DNA of 64,000 bases from Gemmatimonadales bacterium UBA2975 (GCA_002348265.1 DEAT01000022.1:134009-198008), one strand, 5' to 3'. Shown: positions 17,567 through 26,388, counted from the first letter of the stretch. A program made the numbers and translations. Notes: generated by a model from the letters alone, not told the origin.

Positions 17567-18217
17567 TTAGGTCTCATCCATTCTTCGTTTCAGCTCGTCT
17601 AGAGATGAATCGACATCTAGAGGTTGTTTTGACGAAAGCTCGTTCAATCCTACGTGAAGGATCTCCTCACTCGACATCTCCTCGGTCGGGTTGTTGGTCT
17701 GATCATCTGTCATGTTCTGGGTCATGCGATTCATGTCGTCGAAGAGTTCCTCAACGTCCGTGATTGATTCATAGGCGGCTGTCCTCTCGGAGGTGGCGGA
17801 TAGCGTCTCGATTTTCAGCTGTGCCTCTTTGAAGCGGCTGTGCATCTCGTCGATAGTCTGAGAGCGGAATTCGAGCTCCTCTTGCAGAGCTCCTGCTTTC
17901 TTAAGCAAGATGGTTCGCTGGTGTTTTGCCTTGGACACCCAATCCCCTGCCAGACCAGCTGTTTCCTCGTCGCTGATGGTTCGCGCCAGTTCTTGGCGTC
18001 TTTGTGCCGTCACGATGTTTTCGTCCAGGTCAGCGACTTCCGCCTTTGTCTTTAGGAGTTGGTCGTGCAGCCCAGAGATCTGAACTTTCTCATTGATGAT
18101 CTCCTTCTTCATTTCGATCAAGAGCGTGTTGGCGGTTTCAGAGGCTTGATCCCTGCCCAACTCTTTGTTGAAGTTGTCCAAAGCTTCTCGGAAGGCTTGG
18201 CGCAGTTCGTCGAACAT
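17567..18217 (-). CDS. Coiled-coil protein, PspA/IM30-like
   Basis: About 216 residues, mostly charged helix with long heptad stretches (roughly 25-150), ending in an acidic, Ser/Thr-rich tail (TDDQTNNPTEEMSSEE and SSKQPLDVDSSLDEL). The opening MFDELRQAFREALDNFN and the KKAGALQEELEFRSQTIDEM region look like PspA/IM30-type membrane-stress coiled coils, but the match is loose. ATG 18217 is chosen because AAGGGAG sits just upstream; a TTG immediately before it is in frame. It lies 100 bases downstream of an ECF sigma factor on the same strand, which suggests shared stress control. Confidence 0.6.
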   Translation of the reverse strand: MFDELRQAFREALDNFNKELGRDQASETANTLLIEMKKEIINEKVQISGLHDQLLKTKAEVADLDENIVTAQRRQELARTISDEETAGLAGDWVSKAKHQRTILLKKAGALQEELEFRSQTIDEMHSRFKEAQLKIETLSATSERTAAYESITDVEELFDDMNRMTQNMTDDQTNNPTEEMSSEEILHVGLNELSSKQPLDVDSSLDELKRRMDET

Positions 18218-18317
18218 CAAAAGGCTCCCTTCGGCACTCGCATGCGGACATCGAAGTCAGTCTGTTTATTCCGTTAACGCGGGTGCAACGGTTTCCTAGA
18301 AAGGTGGCCTTGAGTCG

Positions 18318-18944
18318 TCAGTTGAGGAAAGGTTCGATGCGCTGAGCGAAGGAGTTTCGTGCGCGATGTAGACGGCTCTTTACCGTACCGAGGTTTACTC
18401 CAGTGATGTCCGAAATCTCTTCATAGCTTTTACCCTCTAGCTCTCTCAGGCGGAATACCAGCTGGTGATGCTCTGGGAGCGTCTGAACCGTATCCTCGAC
18501 AAGACGACGAAGGTAGCGCTTTCTGTAAAGGTCGTCGGGCTTTGTAGAGTAGTCTTCAAACTGAAGTGGTCGGTGGTCGTCGTCCCAGTTGTTCGTGAGC
18601 CGCTGAAAGAGCACTAGAGGGCTTCTTGAACGATTTCTCAGCTCATTCTTGGAGAGGTTCCCAGCTATGGTGTATACCCAAGTTGAGAACTTCTTTGATG
18701 TATCGAAGCGATGTAAATGCCTGGTCACGCGGATGAATGCTTCCTGGACCAGGTCCTGTGCTCGATCCGAGTCGCCGGTTTTGCGTGTTATGAAGTGAAT
18801 GAGACGATCACGATACCTGTCGTAGAGCCGGTGGAATGCTCCTGGACGTCCCTGAAGGTGGGCAGACACAAGCTCTTCGTCCGTTAGCTCGCCGAGGGAG
18901 CGATCGGGGAGATCGTGACTCACGACGACAGTCTGGGTGTTCAT
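18318..18944 (-). CDS. ECF-type RNA polymerase sigma factor (sigma-70 family)
   Basis: A 208-residue sigma factor with only regions 2 and 4. Region 2 has DEELVSAHLQGRPGAFHRLY, the core-binding DRAQDLVQEAFIRV, and FSTWVYTIAGNLSKNELRNR (-10 recognition). Region 4 has LPEHHQLVFRLRELEGKSYE, then EISDITGVNLGTVKSRLHRA as the helix-turn-helix for the -35 box. No anti-sigma gene is next to it. The gene just downstream encodes a coiled-coil protein instead. An inverted repeat sits about 65 bases upstream of the start. It is annotated as an alternative sigma for an unknown, probably envelope-related, stress. Confidence 0.9.
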   Translation of the reverse strand: MNTQTVVVSHDLPDRSLGELTDEELVSAHLQGRPGAFHRLYDRYRDRLIHFITRKTGDSDRAQDLVQEAFIRVTRHLHRFDTSKKFSTWVYTIAGNLSKNELRNRSRSPLVLFQRLTNNWDDDHRPLQFEDYSTKPDDLYRKRYLRRLVEDTVQTLPEHHQLVFRLRELEGKSYEEISDITGVNLGTVKSRLHRARNSFAQRIEPFLN

Positions 18945-19008
18945 CTTATGTTATATGAAAAAGTTTAAAAAAGGCGAACAGAAGTTTTACTTGACCAGTA
19001 AGATATTA

Positions 19009-19022
19009 GGAACATCTGTTCC
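19009..19022. promoter_or_regulatory. Inverted repeat upstream of the ECF sigma gene (candidate operator)
   Basis: GGAACA-TC-TGTTCC is a perfect 6-bp inverted repeat with a 2-base centre, in the 104-base gap between the E1-alpha stop and the sigma gene start. It is placed where a dimeric regulator could act on the sigma promoter. A similar GGAACA core occurs in the two direct repeats before susC (44829-44864). No promoter hexamers are convincing near it. Confidence 0.35.
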
Positions 19023-19048
19023 CTCAAGGGCTTATCTTAAATTCTTCG

Positions 19049-20167
19049 TCATACGGGACGATTTTCGAGGCCTATAAGGGTGCTCCCCTCAGAAATCCCC
19101 TCGTATAAAGCCTTTTCTGGTGACGGTAATCGGTCGCGTGAGGCTAGGGCTAGGTTAGCTGCCTCATCCATTTCTATGGTGACTTCATCCTCAACCTGTG
19201 CTAAGCCTGAGGGGTTGATACCTTCTCTGACCAGCCAAGCTTCGAAAAGACCGATCGGGTCGCGTTGTCCCCAGTGCGCGAACAACTCCGGCTCAAAGGC
19301 TTCACGTGCCTCACGCTCGTCGTGTGTTGCGTGGCCTCCCATACGAAAGGTGTCGGCAACGATCGCGGTAGGCCCCATACCTTTTCGGCATTGGGCGGCG
19401 GCTAAGCGTGTTGCTGCATAGACATCCAGTACATTGTTGCCGTCGCAACTCCATGACTCGATTCCGTACATATGAGGCCATGCATGCAGATCTCCAATCC
19501 CGTGTGCGTCTGCCCGGGTCCCGAGAGCGACCTGATTGTTTTGGATAACGAAAATGACGGGTAGGTTTTGGACAGCGGCCAAATTCAAGCCCTCGTGGCA
19601 AGCTGCACATTTTGTCGCGCCGTCACCGATCCACGTCATGGCGACGCGATCCTCACCACGGTTTTTGAATGACAGCGCAACTCCTGTCATGATGGTGGCA
19701 CTTGTCCCCATGTGACTGATGGGTTGGATGATCCCAGCTCCCATGTCGCCGATGTGAAGATCGCGACCTCCGCTCGGAGAGTCCGCAGTGGCGAGGTATC
19801 CGCGGAACATGTCAGCCAGTGGCATGCCCATCATGTGCAGGGCGCCAGCGTTTCGTATCATGGGTGACACGATGTCGTGCCGGGGGTTAAGCGCTCGAAC
19901 GCTCCCTACAGTTACAGCCTCTTCTCCTGTGCCGAGCCACGCCTTAGAGATCACTCCTGTCCGAACCCATCTCTTCAAGCCGATATCGTGGATCCTTGTG
20001 AGCAGCAGATCTCTGTAGAGTGAGAGAAAATCCTCCTCCGTCAGTCCTTTGATGACTGCTTCTCGCTTAGCGTCTAATGAGAGTGTGTGATTAAACTCAT
20101 CTATGAGCTTAGGATCCGGAGTCCAAGCAAGGTATTCTGGCGGATCGAATGCGGTGTAACGTTTCAT
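19049..20167 (-). CDS. Thiamine-diphosphate-dependent 2-oxoacid dehydrogenase E1 component, alpha subunit
   Basis: A 372-residue E1-alpha. The thiamine-diphosphate motif GDG...NN is present with exactly 26 residues between (GDGATKCAACHEGLNLAA to FVIQNN). The GGRDLHIGD and SHMGTSATIMTGVALSFK segments form the usual active-site entry. Such subunits pair with an E1-beta in pyruvate or branched-chain 2-oxoacid dehydrogenase and pass the acyl group to E2. No E1-beta, E2 or E3 gene is adjacent, so it is an orphan here and its substrate cannot be assigned. A 60-residue N-terminal extension (DPPEYLAWTPDPKLIDEF) precedes the conserved core. It lies upstream of the ECF sigma gene on the same strand. 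Confidence 0.85.
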   Translation of the reverse strand: MKRYTAFDPPEYLAWTPDPKLIDEFNHTLSLDAKREAVIKGLTEEDFLSLYRDLLLTRIHDIGLKRWVRTGVISKAWLGTGEEAVTVGSVRALNPRHDIVSPMIRNAGALHMMGMPLADMFRGYLATADSPSGGRDLHIGDMGAGIIQPISHMGTSATIMTGVALSFKNRGEDRVAMTWIGDGATKCAACHEGLNLAAVQNLPVIFVIQNNQVALGTRADAHGIGDLHAWPHMYGIESWSCDGNNVLDVYAATRLAAAQCRKGMGPTAIVADTFRMGGHATHDEREAREAFEPELFAHWGQRDPIGLFEAWLVREGINPSGLAQVEDEVTIEMDEAANLALASRDRLPSPEKALYEGISEGSTLIGLENRPV

Positions 20168-20442
20168 ACTGTGAACCTAACCTCCACGGCTAGTAATAGA
20201 GAGTCGCAAATTAAGGGGTGCTCACGTTCCATGATGACGGGTTAGTTGGTTATACGCATGATGTCCGGACTGACAGCTTTGACTACGTTGAAATAGCTTT
20301 AAGCGATTCCTCGGATTCTTCTTCTCTGATGTCGTATCTGGACGGGCGCTATGGCTCGCCCACTTCTTTCCTAAGGTTTCGTTGCTTCGATTAGCGAGCA
20401 TCTCAACATTGGCTATTACGTCACCCTTGATCGTGAGCTTTG

Positions 20443-21081
20443 GTGAACGACTCTGAATTCATTCACGCCTCAGTGCCTGGCCTTCGTCGCGTTAAAGCCG
20501 TTGTAGCACTGCGGTTGTTGGAGGTTATGAGGGATATGGACCTGCCGATTGAGCTCCTAGGAGCTGAAAATCCCTCGCTAACAATTCCTAGGCGATTCGG
20601 GCTCAGTGAGGTTGTTGAGCGACAGATCCGCAAGTATCGGGCCGATATTGGAAACCGCACCCGTATTTCGGACGAAGAGGTTCAAGGATTGCTCAGGTTT
20701 GTAGTCCGTAGGCCGGATGGGGCGCAGGTATTCTACACCGTGGGGAGATTGTTAGGACGTGTTCAGAAGGGACCGTGGATGATAGGACATCTGCCTAAAG
20801 GAATTCAATACAGAGTTGTTCGATATCGTGTCCGTAGGTTACTCGTGCGTCTGTTCGGTCGGACTATTGTGGGGTTCGCTCAGGGACATTTTGTCATTGA
20901 GGGCCGGTCTTCGCTTTTAGTGCAGGCCGATCCGGGAGGGGACGCCTGCCGGCTTTTGAGCGGGCTGTCTGAAGAAGTAATATCTCGCACGTTGGGTAGT
21001 CCTATCTCCGTGGACCACACGTTGTGTCAAGGACGTGGTGACGATCGTTGCAGATGGCAGATCGAGTCCAAAGTCTGCTGA
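20443..21081 (+). CDS. V4R-like domain protein of unknown function
   Basis: About 212 residues. The C-terminal half has FVIEGRSSLLVQADPGGDAC, SGLSEEVISRTLGSP, then TLCQGRGDDRCRWQIE. That last motif (C-x3-GD-x2-C-x-W) is the typical end of V4R (4-vinyl reductase-like) small-molecule-binding domains, also related to the heme-NO-binding fold. The N-terminal half (VKAVVALRLLEVMRDMDLPI) is helical, and the middle is very Arg-rich (RVVRYRVRRLLVRLFGR). It could be a ligand-sensing protein; the ligand is unknown. The start is GTG 20443, with a TTG immediately before it in frame. It stands alone and converges on the CoA-binding gene. Confidence 0.6.
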   Translation: MNDSEFIHASVPGLRRVKAVVALRLLEVMRDMDLPIELLGAENPSLTIPRRFGLSEVVERQIRKYRADIGNRTRISDEEVQGLLRFVVRRPDGAQVFYTVGRLLGRVQKGPWMIGHLPKGIQYRVVRYRVRRLLVRLFGRTIVGFAQGHFVIEGRSSLLVQADPGGDACRLLSGLSEEVISRTLGSPISVDHTLCQGRGDDRCRWQIESKVC

Positions 21082-21141
21082 ACTTTAATAGGGAAAGAGA
21101 GTACGGGAATCCAAGTGGCACTTAGTTCAGTTAGGACGACT

Positions 21142-21603
21142 TCAATCCATGAGCACTCGGTGCACCCGGAAGATACAAAGGTCCTGCACCACCGTTCGAT
21201 CTTCGGCCCGCGCAGCTTCTACTGCCGGGACAGAGCGAATTCCAGTCTGAAGCCAGATAGCTGGTTTTTGAGGATGGCGAACGGCTTTTTCTATTAACGA
21301 ACCGGCTTCGGCATCTGGTCGAAAAATCAACACGAGATCTATTGGTTCCGTTACGCTTTCTAGGTGTGGAAAGCTCACTCTTCCTAGTAGTCTTTCAGCA
21401 TTAGGGTTGACCGGGATCACATCGTATCCTTTCGCTGCAAGGTAGGACGGTACTCTGCGAGCCGGTTTTTCTAGATTTCGGGATAGCCCAACAACAGCGA
21501 TATGGTGCACCTCTCCCATGAGCCGGACCAAGCACTCGGGCGAGGGGTTCTTGTCGTCGGACGAGTTGTCCAAGAGATGCTGAAGTTCTGCCAAGCGGTT
21601 CAC
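21142..21603 (-). CDS. CoA-binding domain protein (YccU family)
   Basis: A 153-residue protein with the YccU-type CoA-binding fold: HHIAVVGLSRNLEKPARRVP (nucleotide loop), YLAAKGYDVIPVNPNAERLLG, IDLVLIFRPDAEAG and IWLQTGIRS, near the C-terminus VVQDLCIFRVHRVL. These small cytosolic proteins bind CoA or acyl-CoA; their physiological role is not settled. The start is a GTG without a clear Shine-Dalgarno, and an internal ATG at about 21519 would also retain the whole domain. It is the last gene after the acyl-CoA dehydrogenase-ctaA-DUF420 operon, separated by about 165 bases. Confidence 0.82.
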   Translation of the reverse strand: MNRLAELQHLLDNSSDDKNPSPECLVRLMGEVHHIAVVGLSRNLEKPARRVPSYLAAKGYDVIPVNPNAERLLGRVSFPHLESVTEPIDLVLIFRPDAEAGSLIEKAVRHPQKPAIWLQTGIRSVPAVEAARAEDRTVVQDLCIFRVHRVLMD

Positions 21604-21770
21604 AATTAGCGAGCTTACGCACGGGCATCGTGACTCGCAACATTCGAGCTATTGAATTGGGTGTTGGAGTTTCGACATCATGAGCTCTAAGCAGTGGGGC
21701 TCGTGCGTCATATAGGCGTGTTCGCCCTATGGAAAGGCCATTGTGACACGGGCTGGTGTGCTTGAAGTGG

Positions 21771-22208
21771 TCACGCGTACCCGTAGATCTGGTAAAGCAG
21801 CAGGTATACGAGCAGGCCGGTTGCAGAGACGTAAGTCCAGACCGGAAAGACGAAGCGCGCGAGGCGCTTGTGCTCCTCAAATCGTGCGTGCTTGACGAGC
21901 CATAGCAACCGCAGAATGAACGGGAGCATGAGTATGGCAAGCGTTATATGACTGAACAAAATCGACAGATAAACCAGACGAGCTAGACCTTCGCCTGCGA
22001 ATTGGTGGGTCCCTGTTAACAGCACTCGGGCTATGTAGAACACTAGGAATAGCGCTGATGCACCGACGGCGGTGAGCATGGCTTGCTTGTGTTTATCGAT
22101 AACCTTCCGACGAACGAAGACGAATCCAGTTATTAGGGCGCCAGCGCTCATCGCGTTCAGGCTGGCATTGATTAGGGCAAGAAGATCTCCAACCTCGGTT
22201 ACATTCAT
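21771..22208 (-). CDS. DUF420 membrane protein, cytochrome oxidase assembly-associated
   Basis: A 145-residue protein with four membrane helices and the DUF420 signature: LNAMSAGALITGFVFVRRKV, HKQAMLTAVGASALFLVFY, then SHITLAILMLPFILR with His residues. DUF420 (YozB/CtaM-like) proteins are linked to assembly of heme-copper oxidases, which fits its position: its ATG overlaps the ctaA stop by four bases (ATGA), so the two are probably translated together. It is located in the cytoplasmic membrane. Its direct role is inferred from family and context. Confidence 0.82.
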   Translation of the reverse strand: MNVTEVGDLLALINASLNAMSAGALITGFVFVRRKVIDKHKQAMLTAVGASALFLVFYIARVLLTGTHQFAGEGLARLVYLSILFSHITLAILMLPFILRLLWLVKHARFEEHKRLARFVFPVWTYVSATGLLVYLLLYQIYGYA

Positions 22209-23146
22209 CTTGTGTGCGATGGGCCTAATGTCTTGACGTTAGCGTTCGAGCGGGTCCCCACTGTGGCGATACCCACGAGTATGCTGAGTAGGGCGGCGGC
22301 CACTAGAGTGTGAAGCGATACCGGCGGAATAGCCAAGATGGTCAGTACCGACGCAACCCCCAGCAGAAGCTGGATCACCAGGAGTCCGACAGCGACCCTC
22401 ACTAATCGTTGCACGTTATTGGGGATTTCGGATCTAGTCTTGGTCCATGCGTACAAATAGATGACAGTTCCACTCGTCACTACTGCCATGGTCCGGTGCA
22501 GGAAGTGCGATGTGATTTGGATGTTAACTAGCGGGGGGACAATCTGACCGAGACAGAGCGGAATATCCGGACACGACATTCCGCCATCGGTGTGGCGGAC
22601 CAGTGCACCGATGACTGACTGCACAAAGACCACCACGGCTGCGATTGTCGCGTATACCGTCAGCTTGGTGCCGTCCGATCGGCTTAGACCTTTAATAGCG
22701 GGTGGCGATTTTGAGTTCGTCGATCCGTGTGTCGCGACTGCTAGGACGGTTGCAAGAGAGAGAAAGATAAATGCGAGGCTGAGGTGGGTCGTGGAGATTA
22801 GGTCCGGTAGCCTGTATATGACAGTCAGCCCTCCGAAAAGCGACTGTATGAGTAGTAACCCTAAGCCCACAAGAGACATGCGGAATATCCAGGGCCGATC
22901 GGATGTTTCTTTTCTAGCTAGCCACGTGGCTAGAATGAACATTAAGACGAGGCCGCCGGCTACCAATCTGTGGAGGTGTTCCCAGAAGACACCACCGGTC
23001 ATTTCCGGCATCATGGTACCAAAGCATGTTGGCCAATCCGGGCACGCCAGGCTGGATTCTGTCGCGTGGACAATGCTGCCGAGGAAGAGCAGTCCTAGTG
23101 TCCATACTACTGTGACCTTGTAGGCCCTTGGGTGGAGCACAGTCAT
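22205..23146 (-). CDS. ctaA: Heme A synthase (CtaA/Cox15)
   Basis: A 313-residue protein with eight predicted membrane helices. It carries the paired family motifs in two homologous halves: ESSLACPDWPTCFG (C35, C41) followed by EHLHRLVAG, and DGGMSCPDIPLCLG followed by SHFLHRTMA. The histidines bind heme and the cysteines lie on the periplasmic side. It converts heme O to heme A for aa3-type cytochrome oxidase, so this organism should respire oxygen with a heme-A enzyme. It overlaps both neighbours by four bases (acyl-CoA dehydrogenase before, DUF420 after), forming a translationally coupled trio. Heme O synthase (ctaB) and oxidase subunits are not in the window. Confidence 0.92.
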   Translation of the reverse strand: MTVLHPRAYKVTVVWTLGLLFLGSIVHATESSLACPDWPTCFGTMMPEMTGGVFWEHLHRLVAGGLVLMFILATWLARKETSDRPWIFRMSLVGLGLLLIQSLFGGLTVIYRLPDLISTTHLSLAFIFLSLATVLAVATHGSTNSKSPPAIKGLSRSDGTKLTVYATIAAVVVFVQSVIGALVRHTDGGMSCPDIPLCLGQIVPPLVNIQITSHFLHRTMAVVTSGTVIYLYAWTKTRSEIPNNVQRLVRVAVGLLVIQLLLGVASVLTILAIPPVSLHTLVAAALLSILVGIATVGTRSNANVKTLGPSHTR

Positions 23147-25071
23147 GTTGTCTCGGCCGGCTCCGATTCATAGGTGTCTTTTGCTTCGCTCGATTCCGCA
23201 AGAGTACCCAGCTCTCGATATGTCGCTAGAGAAATAACCCCTTGTTCGAGCCAACTGAGGTCTCCGGCGAGGCAGCTTTGAGCAACTCCATAAGTTGCTA
23301 GGTCGTCGTTCCGGAAGACTGAGCGGAATGTGGCCGAGATCCGACGACGAGACTGCCTGCAGAAGACATCTGCGAGAGCTTCAGCTCCAAAATCGCCTTC
23401 GTGTCGCTGCTGTATGGTTTTCGCGTATATCACACTAGCTGTCATAACGAGTAATTCGGACCCAATGTCTACAACTCGGCCCAAAACAGCCTGACGCTTC
23501 TCCAGTCCTGGTCCGAAACGCAACATCGTGTGGAAGGTCTTACGGGCTAGGCGACGCGAGGTTCGTTCGACGTAGCGGAGGTGTTTTGCTAGTGAACCGA
23601 ACTCGTGATAGCGAGGCCATGCACTCCATCCAAGGAATCGTGTTGGATACCACCAAGCGTAGAAGAGTCCAGCCTTAACCAGCGCGACTAGCTTGGCTGT
23701 GAAAGGGGCGCTTGGGTTTACTAGGTCTCCTGCGACCGAAAAGTGTCTATCCACCGCCTCTCGAGCGATAAACAGGCGCATGATCTCGGATGAGCCTTCA
23801 AAGATCGTGTTGATACGCATGTCACGAAGCCAGCGTTCTACCGGATACGAAACCTCACCTCGGGCCTTGAGAGATCCATGCGTCTCGTAACCACGTCCAC
23901 CTCGCACTTGCAGAGCGTCATTGACTAGGTCCCACCCAGTTTCTGTACCCCACAACTTTGCAACTGCCGCCTCAAGCCGGATGTCGAAGTCTCCTGAGTC
24001 TGACATCGCTCCGATGATTTCGACCAGCGCTTCGAGTGCAAAGGTGTCCGCTGCCATTTTGCCGATCATCTGGGCGACAGCGTCGTGCTGCCCGACCGGA
24101 AGGCCCCACTGCACTCGGCTACCCGCCCAGTCCCGAACCATCTCAAGGCTATTCTTTCCGGCTGAGGCGCAAAAGGCTGGGAGCGCTAGACGCCCGGTAT
24201 TGAGAGTTATCAGTGCGAGCTTTAGGCCTTTGCCTTCACCCCAGAGGAGGTTTTCGCACGGAACCTTAACGTTCGTGAATCGGAGGGCTCCGTTCGATAG
24301 GGCACGCAATCCCATAAACGAGCACTCGTCGAGCGTTTCTACCCCGTCCCATTCGGTTTCTACGATAAATGCAGTAATTGGCTTGCGTGTTGAGCCCTCT
24401 GGAGCGGGTGTCCTCGCCATGACGACGATGATTTCGGCGCGTGGGCCGTTCGTTGTCCAAAGTTTCTCGCCGTTGAGGATCCAGTGTGAGCCATCGTCTG
24501 CGAGTTGCGCTGTAGTCGAGAGGTTGGCTGGATCCGATCCCACGTCGTGCTCGGTTAGGGCGAAGGCTGACAGAGCTCCACCGGCAAGCTTCGGTAGATA
24601 TCTATTTTTCTGCTCCTCGGTCCCGAATTTGAGCAGTGGACCGGGGACTCCTATGCTTTGATGTGCCGAGAGGAAGGCACCAGTTGCTGCACACCGGGAC
24701 GAGACGATAGTGAGCGCTCGATTGTATGAGACCTGTGAGAGTTCTAGGCCTCCATATTTCCTAGGGATTTTGATTCCAAAGGCGCCCAATGCGGCGAGGC
24801 CGTCTAGAACGTCCTGAGGAACCCAACCTTCCTTGTCGTGCGTATCTCCGTCGACATGCTTACGAACGAACTCTTCGAGTTCCTTGAGGAACACTCCCGC
24901 ACGCTTTTGTTCTTCCGGGTCTGGAGTTGGGGTTGGGTAAATCAGGCTGAGATTGAGTTTCCCCTCGAACAAGGCTTTCGCAAAGCTGTTTTTTTCCCAC
25001 TCTTGCTCACGCGCCTGTTCGGCGACGGCACGAGATTCGAGTTCGCTTGCGAGTTTGCTTTCTTCGGCCAT
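23143..25071 (-). CDS. Acyl-CoA dehydrogenase, long form with C-terminal extension
   Basis: A 642-residue flavoprotein. The acyl-CoA dehydrogenase core includes GAFGIKIPRKYGGLELSQ, the FAD/substrate segment FALTEHDVGSDPANLSTTA, LNGEKLWTTNG, and INTIFEGSSEIMRLFIAREA with the catalytic-Glu region. About 180 further residues follow, as in VLCAD-like and other long acyl-CoA dehydrogenases that dimerise or touch the membrane. It catalyses the first step of fatty-acid beta-oxidation, passing electrons through ETF. Unusually, its stop overlaps the ctaA start (ATGA), tying it to heme A synthesis. The first 60 residues are a charged leader (EEQKRAGVFLKELEEFVRK). Confidence 0.9.
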   Translation of the reverse strand: MAEESKLASELESRAVAEQAREQEWEKNSFAKALFEGKLNLSLIYPTPTPDPEEQKRAGVFLKELEEFVRKHVDGDTHDKEGWVPQDVLDGLAALGAFGIKIPRKYGGLELSQVSYNRALTIVSSRCAATGAFLSAHQSIGVPGPLLKFGTEEQKNRYLPKLAGGALSAFALTEHDVGSDPANLSTTAQLADDGSHWILNGEKLWTTNGPRAEIIVVMARTPAPEGSTRKPITAFIVETEWDGVETLDECSFMGLRALSNGALRFTNVKVPCENLLWGEGKGLKLALITLNTGRLALPAFCASAGKNSLEMVRDWAGSRVQWGLPVGQHDAVAQMIGKMAADTFALEALVEIIGAMSDSGDFDIRLEAAVAKLWGTETGWDLVNDALQVRGGRGYETHGSLKARGEVSYPVERWLRDMRINTIFEGSSEIMRLFIAREAVDRHFSVAGDLVNPSAPFTAKLVALVKAGLFYAWWYPTRFLGWSAWPRYHEFGSLAKHLRYVERTSRRLARKTFHTMLRFGPGLEKRQAVLGRVVDIGSELLVMTASVIYAKTIQQRHEGDFGAEALADVFCRQSRRRISATFRSVFRNDDLATYGVAQSCLAGDLSWLEQGVISLATYRELGTLAESSEAKDTYESEPAETT

Positions 25072-25188
25072 GACAATGTTCCGGCTGAGCTTGCGTTAAG
25101 GGCACAGGCTAGAGGAGCAACTGTTTGATGCTTAGAGGGCTTGAGAGACCTTGGAACCGTACTACCCCTGTCAGATGAGGTGGTGCCT

Positions 25189-26373
25189 TCAGCCCTCCAA
25201 AAACTCCATGATTTCTTCGTGGCGTGATGCTGCATCAGCCTCACCGATCTCCATAAGGGTACTTACGTAATCCTCTTGGAATAGGATGAGACTCAGGATG
25301 TCCGGTGAATCGGTTTCTCTTGTCCCCAAGCCCCGAGTGAGAAAGCGAATAGACCTAGGGAGCTTGATCTCGAATTGCGAGGCAAGCCTTCCGAGATCAA
25401 CTGAGGGGCGGAGCACGAGTAGTTTGATCGGCTCTAGGCCATGACGCTGGCTCTCGGGGAGTGCTTCAACGAGACGATTTAGGCGTTCTAGGCGAAGCGC
25501 GTCGTGGTCCAGAAGATCCAGAAAGACCGCATTCAATAGGATGCCGGCCACCTGTGCAGGAGGAGGGTACCCACGGATGCTCGTATTATTGACTTCCTGC
25601 CTGCTCCGGTCGTAGCGATTTGAGATAGCTATTATTTTGCGAGCGCCTAGGTGGAGAACTGGCGCGAGCGGCGCGGTCAAGCGAATTCCCCCGTCTCCGT
25701 ACCAATCGCCATCCAGTTGGATTGCCGGGAATAACAGAGGGAGTGCGGCAGATGCCATGATGTGGTTCACTGTGATGTTGGCTCTACGTGTCTCACGTTG
25801 TGGGCGTTCCCATGTCTCAATCTCACGACCCTGCAGCCATGTAACGGAAGACCCGGTCGAGTAGCTTGTTGTGGTAACGGCGAAGGCTTCGAGCCCACGG
25901 TGGTCGAGGTTGTACTGAACTCCGGTCAATTCGCGGTCCACGGCATGAAGCGCTTCGGACAGGTATGCGTCGAGTGGTGATGTGTCGACTAGGCTGCGGA
26001 CGTTCAAGAGATCACTTCGGACGCCGCCACCGCCCAGTCTGCCGAGCCATCGGATACTGTTAAGCAATAGGGAGCGGGTGTCTACACGAAAGACTTCGTC
26101 AACAGTGAGATCTCTCCAGAGGATTGAGAGCTCGTCGACAGCTTGAGCAAAGGTCCCGTGGTGGGAGGCCAGCACGGCTGCGTTGATCGCACCTGCCGAG
26201 ACCCCGTGGATGAAGGGGATCTGGAGGTCTGGAGAATGCTTCGCGACATGACGCAGAAAGCCTACTTGGTAAGCTGCTCTGGCACCGCCACCACCCATCA
26301 CTAGCCCTAAGTCTCTGCGGGTATGCCTAGAGTGTGCCTCAGTCGTTCCCTTGCGAGAATCTAGGTTCTTCAT
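25189..26373 (-). CDS. Patatin-like phospholipase (RssA/NTE type)
   Basis: A 394-residue patatin-family hydrolase: oxyanion loop LVMGGGGARAAYQVGFLRHV near residue 25, nucleophile elbow GVSAG at about 59-63, and the catalytic Asp in WYGDGGIR. There is no signal peptide, and the C-terminal third (after about residue 280) is a helical extension with KLPRSIRFLTRG. Family members hydrolyse phospholipids or lysophospholipids at the membrane. It lies 117 bases upstream of the acyl-CoA dehydrogenase gene on the same strand, so released fatty acids might feed that enzyme; this is inference. Confidence 0.88.
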   Translation of the reverse strand: MKNLDSRKGTTEAHSRHTRRDLGLVMGGGGARAAYQVGFLRHVAKHSPDLQIPFIHGVSAGAINAAVLASHHGTFAQAVDELSILWRDLTVDEVFRVDTRSLLLNSIRWLGRLGGGGVRSDLLNVRSLVDTSPLDAYLSEALHAVDRELTGVQYNLDHRGLEAFAVTTTSYSTGSSVTWLQGREIETWERPQRETRRANITVNHIMASAALPLLFPAIQLDGDWYGDGGIRLTAPLAPVLHLGARKIIAISNRYDRSRQEVNNTSIRGYPPPAQVAGILLNAVFLDLLDHDALRLERLNRLVEALPESQRHGLEPIKLLVLRPSVDLGRLASQFEIKLPRSIRFLTRGLGTRETDSPDILSLILFQEDYVSTLMEIGEADAASRHEEIMEFLEG

Positions 26374-26388
26374 CGGGTGTCCGTAGGA

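Noticed and set aside
23921..24661. Plus-strand ORF of 246 codons opposite the acyl-CoA dehydrogenase gene
   Set aside because: The Ser/Arg/Pro-rich composition is typical of an antisense shadow; the opposite strand encodes a well-conserved enzyme.
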